Part shown: positions 24,420 through 37,890 of the stretch, piece by piece
How positions within the stretch are numbered: the first letter of the stretch is position 1
How the letters are laid out: the number at the start of each line of letters is the position of its first letter
Source: Selaginella moellendorffii
Lineage: Eukaryota > Streptophyta > Lycopodiopsida > Selaginellales > Selaginellaceae
Reading direction: 5' to 3'
Assembly (NCBI RefSeq): GCF_000143415.4
Contig: NW_003314274.1
Coordinates: forward strand, 1,892,213-1,956,212
Length of the DNA: 64,000 nt
Notes under the pieces: generated by a model
Seen by the model: only the letters and a program-made list of their open reading frames with translations
Databases searched by the model: none
Told to the model about the DNA's origin: nothing
Position numbers and translations under genes: made by a program

Positions 24420-26934
24420 CACCACTAGTTTTTTCTTAACTTTGAAAGAAATTCATTGAAACTTTGAAGCCATAAATTTTTAACATACACCATTGGATCG
24501 CTTTGAAACTTTTGAGCATGTTACTCCCTTATCCTCCTAGCTTCTCACCATTTAGATTTCCCATCTGAGCGTTCAACAAAAATTCTGAAGCACTAATAGT
24601 AACTAATAAACTTTTCATGTGCTTTGAAACTTGATTAAGTCATTAGATCATACTAAATTTAGTCCACAGATACCCACTAAGGTCCTCTCCAATCCCATCA
24701 GAGCAATTTGCAATCCAAGTAGTGGTTCCTCTGCAACATTTGAATCAAAGAGGCAATAAGGCTAGAGTTAAGATTGAGCAGAACTCTATTACAGCCCATT
24801 TGGATAGATTTTATAAGTTTGGTGGGAGGTTTGATTTTGCAAGTGATGCCCAAATTTAAAACTCACCCAAAACTTTGGAACCATGAATCTCCAACTTCAA
24901 CTAGTATGTGCTTCTCCACCTCAACTATGTCTCTATTGCTTAAATTTTGCATCTGATGCCTGAAAATAAACTCTATTGCATTGGTAGAAACTATTAAACT
25001 TTTGTTGTGCTCAGAATTTTTGATGTTGATATTTTGTGATTCAGCCATTAGATCTTTATGAAACTTCACTAATAAGTTATTTTATTTCTAAATAGTTCTA
25101 AAAAATTTCAGTAATTAATATATCCAAATCTCATTCCATAATCACATAGTCTATTCTCAATAAGGTTTTTGTGGCAATGCTTCTAGTTCTAAGCTCTACC
25201 ATCGACATTTGTTCTCTATATTGGATTGATTAGAGTTCTAAAGTTTAGGTGAAAAGCTTTGCAAGGCTGATTACTATCTCTAGAGCTTTATATATAATGC
25301 CTTGGTGTGTGAGACTACATATCGCAAATGTAACTATAAGCATTAAAATTATTGTAAATTGGGCATAATTAACCAACTTGACATATAGTCTAGCTCTTAT
25401 TTGTTTGGCTATCCTTATTTTGTATTTAACTTGGGTCTAAGCCTAAACTCTATACCATGTTAACTAATGAAGTATTTATATTTTTATGTTAGGCCACTGG
25501 TATGTCGAAATAGTGCCAAACTTCAACCCTTAAAAATTTACCCCCAAAAACGAGTATGCAATTTCATGCTAAATTAAAACACAGCCATCATTTGAGATCT
25601 CCATTGGTGACTTCTTGGGTCCATGCAAATTTATGTAGATTGCAATTGGATTTCCCAACCTCTCACCTTGCATAACAACCTAGCACTTCTTTCAAGCTGG
25701 TCTTTATATTACCTCCTCATTATAGTCTTTGTGTGTTAGATCCTAAACTTCATTGTCACTGTCCTTGTGATTGTTGTCATTGTATGTTAATCTTGGACTT
25801 CGTTGTCATTGTCCTTGTTATTGTTATCATTGTATGTTGGATCTTGGACTTTATTGTCACTATCTTTGTTATTATTGTCATTGTATGTTTGATTTTGGAC
25901 TTCATTATAACTGTCCTCATCATATGTTGGATCCTAGAAATCTTGGACTTTATTGTCACTGTCCTCACCATTACCTTTAGCATATAGGCTCTATTATTTC
26001 CTTTATGTGGATTTACTTAGAAGATGCTGGGAAACTTTATCCTCGTTGTGTTGGAGTTTAACATCCCTACTGACTGAAGGCAGATCTTGGAGATGGAACA
26101 TTAACTATGCTAGCTTTATCCACCCACCTACAATAAACATAAAAAAGGACTAGTAAATCAAGTAGGTGAAAATGAAAAACTTACTCTAAAGCAACATTTT
26201 AAAGTCTTTCAAATTTCACTATATATGAATTTTTGTGTTGAAACTGAACAAGCATGGCTTACATTCTATCACTCCAAAGCTCGTATATCCCATCTAGTCC
26301 TGACATGAGTACAGGCAGTAATGTGTTATATGCCTCTTGGTTCCATTGCAGTATAATCGCCACACCACTCACAAAGTAAAAGAGCATTTAACTCTATTTT
26401 GCATATTGGTTTTAGCATTAGGATATTAGATGTTTTAAGATTGTTTCAATATTATTCCTTGGGCTATATGCTTAAGAGTTATTTTATGCTTTAGTTCATT
26501 CATTTCTTGGTTAAATGCTTAGGAGTTTTACTCCATCCTTATGTTTAAAGACTTAAGGCATTGAAGTTTGAGTTCCACTCTATTGCCTTTGACACATGTG
26601 TTCAAGGGTTATTATTCTGCTCTATGGTTATCCTATACACCATATTAGTGGTGTTTGACACATTGTGCTACAAGATGCTACAAAACAAATTAATTGTTAC
26701 AATTGCCAAAAGGAGAGAAGGGAGGAGAGATGTGTGTTATGTTTATTTTTTTTGTAGAAGGTAAAATTTCTATCCTTCTTATACAAAGCATTGTGAAAGG
26801 TATAATATTTCATCCTTTTTTTACTTTCCCCAAAGAGAGAATGTAAAAGATGACAATTACACTAATTATAACTTGTATGTAACATTTCATCTTTCAGTTA
26901 GTGCCTTTTTCTTATCTTGTGTTCTGAGGGCCAA
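24420..26934. repeat. AT-rich dispersed repeat, left copy
   Basis: Segments at about 24470-25080 and 26440-26930 have imperfect direct copies at about 31480-31990 and 32000-32560. Examples are the phrases ATACCCACTAA, CACATTAGTGGTGTT and CAAGATGCTACAAAACAAA. No coding potential is seen. The gypsy element at 26935-30837 is inserted in it. Confidence 0.65.
25728..25975. repeat. Minisatellite, unit about 51-57 bases
   Basis: Four to five head-to-tail copies of a unit reading roughly GTATGTTGGATCTTGGACTT followed by a TTGTCACTGTCCTTGTTATT segment. Copies differ by scattered substitutions and short deletions. Both strands give spurious repetitive open frames (Ile/Val/Cys-rich on plus). Confidence 0.85.
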
Positions 26935-27091
26935 GTGTATGGCTACAATGCCGCATACTAATATTAGCGTAGTGGGAGCCGTCAGATTGATTTCAATCTG
27001 GACCACTTGCTCCTGTATATAAGTTAGGGTTTTTTGGGCTAATATATATACACATTTTCTATATTCCCTTTCTATATTCTAAGCACTCACA
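26935..27091 (+). repeat. 5' LTR of the 26.9-30.8 kb element
   Basis: Starts TGAGGGCCAAGTGTATGG and ends AAGCACTCACA. It contains TATATAAG-like sequence near 27016, a plausible LTR promoter TATA box. Confidence 0.8.
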
Positions 27092-27322
27092 TTGGTGGAG
27101 ATGAGGGGCACCCTTGATTGTCCCTGAGGAGTGCTTGAATTTGGGATTTTGGTTTAGATTTAGCTTTTTGCATCGTCTAGATTTAGCTTTTTCCATTTCC
27201 TTTCTTTTGTTCTTCCCTTCCAGAATTTTGGTTTAGATCTAGCTTTTTGCATTGTCTAGATCTCCCATTTCCTTCTTGCTTTTTGTCATTTTTTTTCTTT
27301 TGCTCTTTCTTCGTCCGTCTTC

Positions 27323-28111
27323 ATGGTAGATCAGCAATCTCCTCCTTTTACTCTGGAGCAGCAGTTGGTACAATTTCTTGATGCTATGCGCTTGCAATTG
27401 AACAACCAAACTCAGTTGATAGCGGCGTTCACGGCATGTGGTACAACTCCTCTTGCTCTTGGTGCTAATCCTCGCGTTCGGCCGGAGTTCTTTCGCGGGA
27501 ATCCTGCGGATGATATGTACCATTGGTTCAATCACTTCACGGTGATTGCCACATATCATTCTTGGGATGATGCTCAATGTTTGCGTGAGTTTCCCATGTG
27601 TCTCCAAGGGACGGCGTTGCAATGGTACAATAGTCTGAGCACAACCACTCGTGGGGATTGGAGTGTTCTCCCGGACGTCTTCAAAAGTGCCTTCGGACAT
27701 GCCGACGACTATGATGATGCCTTCTAACAATTGCATCGTCTTCACCAAGGGCCATTTGAGTCAGTGATGCAATTTGGCATTCGTTTCCGAAGTCTTTTGT
27801 TTCGTGCGGAGCCCAATATGTCGGAGCGGATCAAGCTAGGAATGTTGTGGCTAGCACTTCATTAAGATCTTGTCGGACTTGTGCATGCACTTGCTCCTGC
27901 CACCCTTGATGATGCTCTTCGCTTGGCACAACGTTATGAGACGTCACCTCTTCCACTTCTTGCTGCCCGTCCTTTAGCTCCCCATCTGATTCCAACCGGG
28001 GATGCTCGTCCAATCAAGGTTCCTGTTCGTCGTCGGTCACCCAAGGAGATCAAAATTTTACGTGTAAACGTTAAGGAGATGTTGGAGAAGGGTGTTATTT
28101 GGAAGTCATAG
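27323..28111 (+). pseudogene. Gag fused to RT N-terminus
   Basis: The frame starts MVDQQSPPFTLEQQLVQF and includes the Gag pattern FRGNPADDMYHWFNHFTVIA, LQGTALQWYNSLS and WSVLPDVFKSAFG. A stop occurs at 27725; after it the frame resumes (VMQFGIRFRSLLF) with another stop near 27863. From 27881 Gag reads ALRLAQRYETSPLPLLAARP, then passes directly into the pre-RT sequence PIKVPVRRRSPKEIKIL. The zinc knuckle and protease are missing between LAP and HLIPTGD. The other copy of the family retains about 1.3 kb there. Confidence 0.75.
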
Positions 28112-29100
28112 AGTCCTTGGACATGTGAACCTCATTTTGTGACAAAGCCTGATGGGAGTATTCATTTATGCATCGACTATCGTCTGTTAAACGAAGTGAC
28201 GATCCCAAATGTGCCACTACTAATCTCTTGGATTGTCTGGGGCGAAGTCATTGGTTCACCAAGCTAGATCTGGGTACTGGCAAGTACCGATGGCCGAAGA
28301 AGATATTCCTAAGACTGCTTTTCATACACCATTTGGTTTGTACGAGTTCTTGGTGATGCCGTTTGGTTTGAACAATGCTCCAGCAACTTTCCAGCAGATG
28401 ATGGATGAGGTTCTTTGCGATATGCCAGAGATGATTGTTGGTTTCATTGATGATGTCTTGATCCACTCGGAGGGGACGTGGGAGGAGCATGTTCGTGATG
28501 TTTGTAAAGTGTTGGATCGGCTACATGATGTTGGTTTAAAGTTGAAGCGGTCAAAGTGCATGTTTGGGTCCAAAGACACAACCTATCTTGGGTACTGTAT
28601 TTCTTGTGAGGGCTTGCAAGTTGATCCTGACAAACTTATAGCTTCTAAAGTTCCTTACTCCGAGGTGTGTGAATGATGTGCAGCGCTTCTTGGGCAAGGT
28701 GTAGTATCTCGGTCGTTTTGTGGATCATCTTTCTAATCGCACTGCACTGTTGCAAGCTTTGCTAAAGTCATCAACATCATCTTTCATCTGGTCTCTAGAT
28801 TGTGAGCAGGCATTCGTGGATCTCAAAGAGCTATTGACGACTCCTCCAGTTTTGGCATATCCTGACTATACTTGACCTTTTATTTTGCGCGTGGATGCTT
28901 TTGACATTGGTCTTGGAGGTGTGTTGATGCAAGAGAGCTCGAGTGTGCCTAGTCAACGCCATCCCATTGCGTATATAAGCCGTACATTACAACCAGCAAA
29001 GATGAACTACTCCACGACATTATTAAAGCGGAAGAACCTGGTTGGTCGTACTGCTAGATAGGCTTTGAAGTTTTAGATATATGATTTTGATGTTGTTCAT
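28111..29100 (+). pseudogene. RT and RNase H remnant of the 26.9-30.8 kb element
   Basis: Frames in this stretch carry [20 protein letters not shown], then FLVMPFGLNNAPATFQQMMD, the catalytic box GFIDDVLIHSEG and LKRSKCMFGSKDTTYLGY. RNase H-type sequence (LRVDAFDIGLGGVLMQ) follows near 28890. Stops and shifts occur at 28260, 28674 and later. The FIDD catalytic motif is intact. Confidence 0.8.
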
Positions 29101-29382
29101 TGCTTAAGGAGTTCTATGTCTGATGTTGATGCCCTGTCTCAAACTCTTCTTCCTTGTCCACTCTCTTCTCATATTTCTGACGAACCTATTATTCCAACAT
29201 CTGTGGATTTTCTAGATGAGGATTCTGTGCCGTCGGCGGTTGCTATACTTGACATTCAGTGTCCACAAGGCACAGAGCAAGATCTACCTTCTCTTAATGA
29301 GGTTTGCAAGGCTTAAAAGATTGAGCCATGAATTCGAAAGCTTCGAGATAGGTTTGAGAATTCTACATCACTTGCTGATGAC

Positions 29383-30648
29383 TTGCCTTTCCGGCATTTA
29401 CAATCTCAATATTGCTTTGTAGACGGCCTTTTTTATTTTGTGGGGACGGATCTTGATGATCATTTATGGCTGGTGGTGCCTTCTATCTTTATTCCACAGT
29501 TTCTCCATGTCTACCATGATTCTCCTGTTCTAGGTGGGCATATGGGACATCGCCATATAACAAAAAAGCTGTGCAGGTCTTTCTATTGGCTGGAGATGCG
29601 ACATGATATTATCCGATATGTGCGTAGTTGTGTTTGGTGCCAAGCTCATAATACTCCCCCTCGGGCTATGGAAGGACGGTTGGAGTCAATTGTAATTTCC
29701 CGTCTGTTTGAGTTGATGGCATTTTATCTTATGGGACCTTTTCCATGGTCGACTGCTGGCAATGAGTATGTTATTATTGCTTCTAACTACTTGACTCGTT
29801 GGGTGGAAGTTGGTGCTCTTGCTAGCGCCTCTGCAACTACTATTGGATATGTCCTCCTCAATCGAGTGGTGTTCCAGCATTCTTGTCCAGAGCGGATTCT
29901 TTCGGATAATGGACCCGCATTTATGGCTGAGGCATTTCATGTTTTGACGTCTCGGCTGGGGATATGCCACAATTTCACAAGTGCTTATCATCCACAATCA
30001 GACGGTCTGGTGGAACAGCTCATTTAGACATTCAAAGGGATGATTGCAAAATATGTGAACTTTCAACATTCGGATTGGGATGGTTATTTGCCGTCTCTTC
30101 GGTATGCATATGTCATAGAGGTGCAAAGTTCTATTAGTGCTTCACCATATAAACTCCTATATGGTCATGATTTAATATTACCAACGGAGCTGGGTTTACC
30201 TTCGCGATTGCCACGAGTTACCGATGCTAGGTTGTGGGATCAGTATTTGATGAGCATTCTTCCACTTGTCCGAGTAGAGTCTGCCAAACACTTAAACCGC
30301 ATACAAGTGGGACAACAACGGCACTACGACTCCCATCATCGCCCACCTGCGGAGTATAAAATGGATGATTTGGTGTTAGTCTGTTTTCCCCATCTTACGG
30401 TACATGGTTTATCTAAGGGGCTCCTTGTGCAGTGGAAAGGACCATATCGCGTGTTGCGGCAAGTTGAACCACAAGTTTATGAAGTTCGGCATGACGTCCA
30501 ACAGGTTGATCCTCTAGAGATTATATATGTGCAGCGGTTGAAACACTTCTTACAAAGGGATCAGGAGCAGTTAATACCACCTATAGATCCACCGATGCCT
30601 CCTCCTGATGTTCCTCTAGATCCCAGCGCGTCTACAAGAGAACCCTGA
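29383..30648 (+). pseudogene. Integrase of the 26.9-30.8 kb element, one stop
   Basis: Two collinear frames (29383-30027 and 30040-30648) are separated by a single TAG, read as QLI-stop-TFKGM. They contain the zinc-binding HMGHRHITKKL ... CVWCQAHN, second catalytic Asp ILSDNGPAF, HPQSDGLVEQ, the GPY/F module QWKGPYRVLRQVEP, and a Pro-rich tail. The first DDE aspartate position reads MAFYLMGPFP, where VDFxGPFP is usual, so the Asp appears lost. There is no chromodomain, unlike the elements at the window's two ends. Confidence 0.8.
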
Positions 30649-30682
30649 TGGTCTTCCATTATTTCGAGAGGAGGGGATGATG

Positions 30683-30837
30683 TGAGGGCCAAGTGTATGG
30701 CTATGATACCGTATACTAATATTAGCATAATAGGATTTTGGTAGCTGTCAGATTGGTTTTAATCCAGACCACTCGCTCCTATATATAAGGTAGAGTTTTT
30801 TGGGCTAATGGATATGCACATTTTCTATATTCCCACA
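30683..30837 (+). repeat. 3' LTR of the 26.9-30.8 kb element
   Basis: Starts TGAGGGCCAAGTGTATGG and ends TATTCCCACA. It lacks about 17 bases near the end compared with the 5' LTR. Confidence 0.75.
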
Positions 30838-33180
30838 GTATAGAATATTAGGTTCCTAAAAAATGAAGTTTTTTGTTTTTTAGCATTAAAGGACATGGTT
30901 GTTAGTGACAAGATAATAGTATTCCTTGTATGATATATACATCTAAAAGCTTATAATTTTATATCATTTTATTTGAATTGTTTTTAGTAGATGACACTAT
31001 TTAGTAACTTGAAAAGAGGCATTTCATTTCTTTCTAGAAGGTTTAAGCTAAATTTGTCATTGATTGTGTAGAGGTATTGGTATGCTACTTTAGCAGAAAA
31101 ACATCTTGCTCATAGAGTTGAATGAAAATAATTGATAATTCATTTCTCCCTAACTTAGAAGGTTTAAATTTGCTATTAATTGCAAACTCCCTCCCATATG
31201 ATAAATTGCTCACACGAAGAGGAGCACTAGAGTTCTACACACAAGATCATACAAAGAAATAAGGAGCAATAGAGACGAATTCATATAGTTAAAAGGAGAA
31301 TAACACTCAATTCTCCAAGTATTGCTTCCATTATTCTCAAATATTGCCTTTAAAGTTTTATTTGTTTCTCCCATGGTGTTTCATTCCTTATTTAAAATCT
31401 ACTTGAAGTGTTGCTTCCTTACCTTTTTATTTTTTGTAAGTGATACTCAAATTTTGAAACTCACTGAAACTTTGAAGTTATAAATCTCCAACAACACTGT
31501 TGGATTGCATTTAAAGATTATAAGTGTATTCTAACTTTTCCCTTGTAATTTCTCACTGTTCAAATTTCCTTTATGAGCTTTCTATAAAAATCCCGAAGCA
31601 TTGATAATAACTAAGAACGTATTTATTTTGTGATTGAGCCATTAAATCATGCTAAAATTTTATCCATAGATACCCACTAAAATCCAAATGGGATATAATA
31701 AAGGTATGCTCAACCCTGAGTGTGTAACCTCATTGCCCCTTTGATTTTTGTAAGTGATACTAAACTCATCCAAACTTTGGAGCCATAAATTTTCAAATTC
31801 AACTGTTACACTATCTCAAAACTTCTTGAGTATGTACCCTTTCACCCCTACTATGTCTTTGCTACTCAAATTTTACATATGAATGCCCAAACAAATCCTA
31901 ATGCATTAGTAAAAACCTTAAACTTTTGTTGCAGTAAAAACTTCCATATTGATATTTTGTGATTCAACTGTTGGATTTTAATGAAATTTCACCTTCAAGA
32001 TGCTGCAAAACAAGTTGATTGCCAAAAGGAGAAGAGGAGGGAGGAGAAATCTATATCATACCCATTATCTTCTAGGCATATGATTAATTTTTATGGTCTA
32101 AGAGGTAAAATCTTTGTTTTATTATACAAAGCATTATAGAAGGTGTGGTATTTCATTCATTCCTTACTTCCCTAACAAAAAAATGTACAAAATGGCAATC
32201 ACACTAGTTATAACTCACACTTGTTATCCATACCTTCTATATTTTAGTTCTTTAGCTTTTTAGTTGAATGCTTGAGAATTTTATTCTACTCCTCTGTTTA
32301 GAGGCATAACTCCTTGAGGCTCATGTTCCGCTCTATTGCCCTTGGCACATATGTCCAAGGGTTATTGTTTTGCTCCATAGTTATCTTATATTAAATCATT
32401 ATAAGAGGGTGAAAACCATATGTGTTATACCACATTAGTGGTGTTGGACATATTGTGCCACAAGATGTTGCAAAACAAATTGGTCATTGCAATTGCCAAA
32501 GGGAGAGGTGGAGGGAGGAGAAATGTTCATCATGCCATGATTAGTGTTTATGGTACTAAAGGTAATATCTTTATCCTCTTTATATGGTATTTCATTCTTT
32601 CCTTGCTTTCCTTAATGAGAAAGCTTCTAAAAGACGAAGTCTTTCATTTTCAAGCATCAAAGAACATGGTTGTTGGTGGCAAAGTAATAGCATTCTTTAC
32701 ATAATATATATAGATCTAAGAGTTTTTGTGATCTTATTCATCTTATTTGGATTGTTTTTCAGTGGAAGAGACTATTTAGCAACTTGAGAATAGGTATTTA
32801 ATTTTTTTCTAGAAGCTAAATTTGTCATTGATTTTATAAAGGCATTGGTATGCTACCTTAGTAGGAACACATTTTACTCAGACAGTTGAATGAAAACAAT
32901 TGATAATTTATTTCTCCTTAGCCTAGAAAGTTTAAGTTTGTTATTGATTGCAGAGCCTCTTCCTGATTATAGGTTCCTCACACATCGAACAAGAAGAAAA
33001 GCACTAGAGTTCTATCTCAAGAAGAAAACAATTTACACACACAATCATATGAGGAGATAAAAAACAATAAAGAGGAACTTATAGAGTCAAAATAAAACAA
33101 CACTCTCTTCTCTAAATGTTGCCTCCATTATTCCCAAATATTACCTCTAAAGTGTTATTTTATTTCTCTTCAAGGATGGC
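30838..33180. repeat. AT-rich direct repeat, two copies of about 550 bases
   Basis: The stretches 30850-31385 and 32615-33180 align along their whole length (shared phrases include AAGAACATGGTTGTT-like, TTGTCATTGATT, GGTATGCTAC and AGCACTAGAGTTCTA). Between them, 31440-31990 and 32000-32560 repeat the sequence left of the inserted gypsy element. This suggests one large AT-rich unit present twice in tandem, with the first copy split by the insertion. No coding frame is seen. Confidence 0.65.
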
Positions 33181-33734
33181 AAGCAACTCATTGCAAAGGT
33201 TTATAGTGGGAGTGAGGTACATGCAAAGTTGTAAGTGTTGCCATTGCAAGAGAGAAGGATCAATCACCAAAAAAGAATGTACCAGTTATAATGCAGAGAA
33301 ATGATGATGCAATTGCATCTTTGACACCTTGTCAAACTTCCTTCAGCAAGATTGAGTTTCACTGCATTGCCTATGTATAACTGCTATTGCTGCTCAGGCC
33401 ATCCTGTACCACCATTGTTATAAATCTCCACTGGTTTTCTGGTTATGGGCCCAGGAAAAGCAGCCTTACATCTCTCTTTTATGTTGGGAAACATTGGAAA
33501 AAATGTCGGTGGTAGATCTCTCACAATATTTCATAAACTCCATACGTTTTTGCTGTGCAAGGTTATTCTCTTATGAAAGACAAAAAATTTAAAGAGAGGC
33601 TGAATAAAGCACTGGCCCTGTTGGTTTGAAGCTGATAAGAAAGCTTCGATCTCTGGCACTCTTTCATTGACAATGAAAAAGTCCCAGGTGATGAAAGCTT
33701 AACAAGGATGAAAAAAAAGAAAAGAAAGGCCTTT
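33181..33734. other. Intergenic, nothing recognised
   Basis: No convincing gene or repeat between the AT-rich repeat and the HECT pseudogene. Confidence 0.5.
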
Positions 33735-34210
33735 TTATGACACTTCCATATAAGTAAGCATAAGCAGGGCAGGCTTGTTGATGTTGTTGAGCTTCTTCCT
33801 GCATCCCAAGCGGACGTTATTCTTGATAGCATAACATCCTGAAGGTTTTTTCCAATAACAACTGAAAATTTTACGTAGGTCGCAGCGATCATCCCCAACT
33901 GTGGTAAAAAGCTTCTCCCCAATTTCCCGCAACACAAGGTGAAACCACTCTCGTCTTAATCCACCCATATCATGTCTTGATTCGCCCACAAACTCCAAAA
34001 CCAGAGCCTGAGCACCTCCGGCGTCAGCTGCGCAAGACCCTTGTGAGAATCCTGTAGAATGCAGTCCCTCTTCACGCGGAGCAGCGGACGTGCAGATTTC
34101 GTGCAAGACGTAGAGCTGCCTCGTACAAACTAGACCTTGAACTCCAAGCCCAAGCTCAAAAGGCACGGCCACTTCCGGAGCATGGGCAGCGCGAGCTTGA
34201 GGGCACGAGG
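33735..34210 (-). pseudogene. HECT-type E3 ubiquitin ligase fragment, frameshifted
   Basis: Two minus-strand frames together give the start of a HECT N-lobe. One reads LLSLGLEF, then LLRVKRDCILQDSHKGLAQL and TPEVLRLW (about 34175-34010). The other continues LEFVGESRHDMGGLRREWFH, VLREIGEKLFTTVGDD (about 34000-33880). These match the HECT pattern VxRxxILxDS, then FxGExGxDxGGLxREWF. A frameshift near 34005 separates them, a stop lies upstream, and the catalytic C-lobe cysteine region is absent. HECT ligases attach ubiquitin to targets; this fragment cannot. Confidence 0.7.
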
Positions 34211-34461
34211 GTGTCTATTGGCTATGCTTTATAGAAGAGTCACGGGGTGCGCTACTGGAGCCGAGTGGTTGAGTGAGGGGAGAGAGACTTTTGCCAACAA
34301 CGAATTGAGGGATTCGGTTCATTTACTCTGGTCACCAAAGCTCAAGGGAATCCGTGATGAGCCCGCAATTGGAATTCTAGTAATATGCAATATGTGCCAG
34401 CTTTAACGGAGTTACGCACAAGAAGGTTCAAAGCTTGAAAAAGAATCCTATTTCATATCAT

Positions 34462-35499
34462 CTAACTAGCTGCCAGCTGTTGAATGTTCACAGGGGAGAC
34501 ATCACCCTTGCCTCCACTCCACCACCTTTGTGCCGCAATCTTATAAAGGCTCTGCGTGTGGTGGATACCATCAAAGTACATGTAGCTATCCGGACGAAGG
34601 CAAGCAGGAGCGTTCACCCCACAAAACATACTCCCTGTGCAGCACCCCCGAGCAGTGTTGCTAAACCCATACTTGCTAGGGTTCTTCATCGTCTCCACCA
34701 TTAGGCCATAGTAATCCGGCTTGACAATCGCCACTCCGTCCAGGCTCTTGCGCAATCCATCCAGCATCTCGTCCAGGGCGGCGTTAAACATGACCGACAC
34801 CTCGTTCGCGTGCTCGTCGCACTGGCCATTCTTCTGGTTCACGGGGATGCATCCCACCGCAGAGAGCCCGACGATCACGAACTTCCTTGCGCCGCGGCTG
34901 TGCATCCGCGTGATCTGCTGCGCAAACCTGGCCAGCAAGTTCGCCTGGAAGTCTGCCGGGAGGGAGGTGAGCCTGTTCTTGTTCGTGCTGCTCCGGAAGA
35001 AGTTGTTCACGTCGTTGTTCCCCACGCTGATGTAGAAGATGGACTTGGCAAAGAACTGCGAGGCGGCGTGATTCCCCATCGTGGCGTATAGAACGTCCGC
35101 CACCCTTTCGAAGTCGTCAAGCTGTTGATCCATGACGAGCGCGCCGTTGAGGCGAGTGGTGGGCAGGATCCCGGAGCTAGCAGACGCGAAGTTGACGCCC
35201 CGGCCGTAGGATCTCGTCCCGCGATAAGGTGGCACCAGAGGGAGACCCAAGTTCTGGGCTATGAAATCCGGGACCGTCTTGCCGTTGGTGAATCTGCCAG
35301 TGGGAAGGCCGCCCGGGAAGCTCATGCCGTAGGGGCGGTGATTCGCTCGAGCATACGTTGGCAGGAAGTTGTTGTTGCCGGCGTCCACTGTCGAGTCGCC
35401 AAAGATGAACATCGCAGGAGCTTGCGCGGTGCAGGCTAGAGGGAGGAGCAACGCCGCGAAGAGAAGAACGCACATACTCGGACGAGAAGCCATCTCCAT
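34462..35499 (-). CDS. GDSL-type esterase/lipase, secreted, 345 aa
   Basis: A plant GDSL esterase/lipase, a secreted serine hydrolase acting on ester bonds of lipids or cell-wall material; the exact substrate is unknown. One uninterrupted frame. The N-terminus is a signal peptide (MEMASRPSMCVLLFAALLLP). Block I follows at about residue 34 with the catalytic Ser in FIFGDSTVDAGNN. Then come NFASASSGIL (block II Gly), SVGNNDVNNF (block III Asn) and the C-terminal YMYFDGIHHTQSLY with the catalytic Asp and His. Length fits the family (about 350 aa). Many plant homologues have four or five exons, so a single exon is notable. It lies downstream of TrpRS on the same strand. Confidence 0.93.
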   Translation of the reverse strand: MEMASRPSMCVLLFAALLLPLACTAQAPAMFIFGDSTVDAGNNNFLPTYARANHRPYGMSFPGGLPTGRFTNGKTVPDFIAQNLGLPLVPPYRGTRSYGRGVNFASASSGILPTTRLNGALVMDQQLDDFERVADVLYATMGNHAASQFFAKSIFYISVGNNDVNNFFRSSTNKNRLTSLPADFQANLLARFAQQITRMHSRGARKFVIVGLSAVGCIPVNQKNGQCDEHANEVSVMFNAALDEMLDGLRKSLDGVAIVKPDYYGLMVETMKNPSKYGFSNTARGCCTGSMFCGVNAPACLRPDSYMYFDGIHHTQSLYKIAAQRWWSGGKGDVSPVNIQQLAAS

Positions 35500-35530
35500 C
35501 TCTCTGGATTCTCAGGGTGGTGGGGGCTTC

Positions 35531-35537
35531 TTTATAC
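35531..35537 (-). promoter_or_regulatory. Possible TATA box of the GDSL gene
   Basis: The minus strand reads GTATAAA about 32 bases upstream of the GDSL start codon. If used, the 5' leader would be only a few bases long. Position and sequence only; no other support. Confidence 0.3.
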
Positions 35538-35809
35538 TATTTGGTTGGCGACCATGTATGGAATGGCCAAAGTGAGCCTGCTCAAAAGGGAGTGACTTAA
35601 AGGGAAGATGTAACAAAGAAATGCCGGGTACCTTAGCTTTTGTATCGGGTCCTTTCACGGAGCTTCGAGTCTACACAAAAGTATCAAGTAGATGATCATC
35701 AAGCAATTTATCAAACTCACAGCGAACTTATGCCTGATTGTAACTGTTTTGAAAAAGAAAAACGTGATCAAAGATTGGATGAGTAAAAAATGAATCCCAC
35801 CTTAATCTG

Positions 35810-37776
<1,967 letters not shown>

Positions 37777-37890
37777 CCCACGCTAAAACCCTAGAGGTAA
37801 TCTCCTTCGAAATATTTGCCCGCGCTTTATGCAACCATATATCCAAACAACACTGTACATTATAAGCGTAGATATTACATCGCAGGAACT

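Larger units (their letters stand above)
26935..30837 (+). mobile_element. Ty3/gypsy LTR retrotransposon, internally deleted
   Basis: Direct repeats at 26935-27091 and 30683-30837 (LTRs about 155 bases) enclose gag, RT and integrase on the plus strand. A purine tract GAGAGGAGGGGATGA lies just before the 3' LTR. A TGG-starting stretch follows the 5' LTR, as in a primer site, but I cannot name the tRNA. Gag is fused to the start of RT by a deletion of the zinc knuckle and protease. No clean target-site duplication is visible. The related copy at 46.4-51.4 kb lies in the opposite orientation. Confidence 0.85.

Noticed and set aside
25733-25987. Ile/Val/Cys-rich repetitive frame as a membrane or structural protein
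   Set aside because: It is the translation of a minisatellite; three frames over both strands are open for the same reason.
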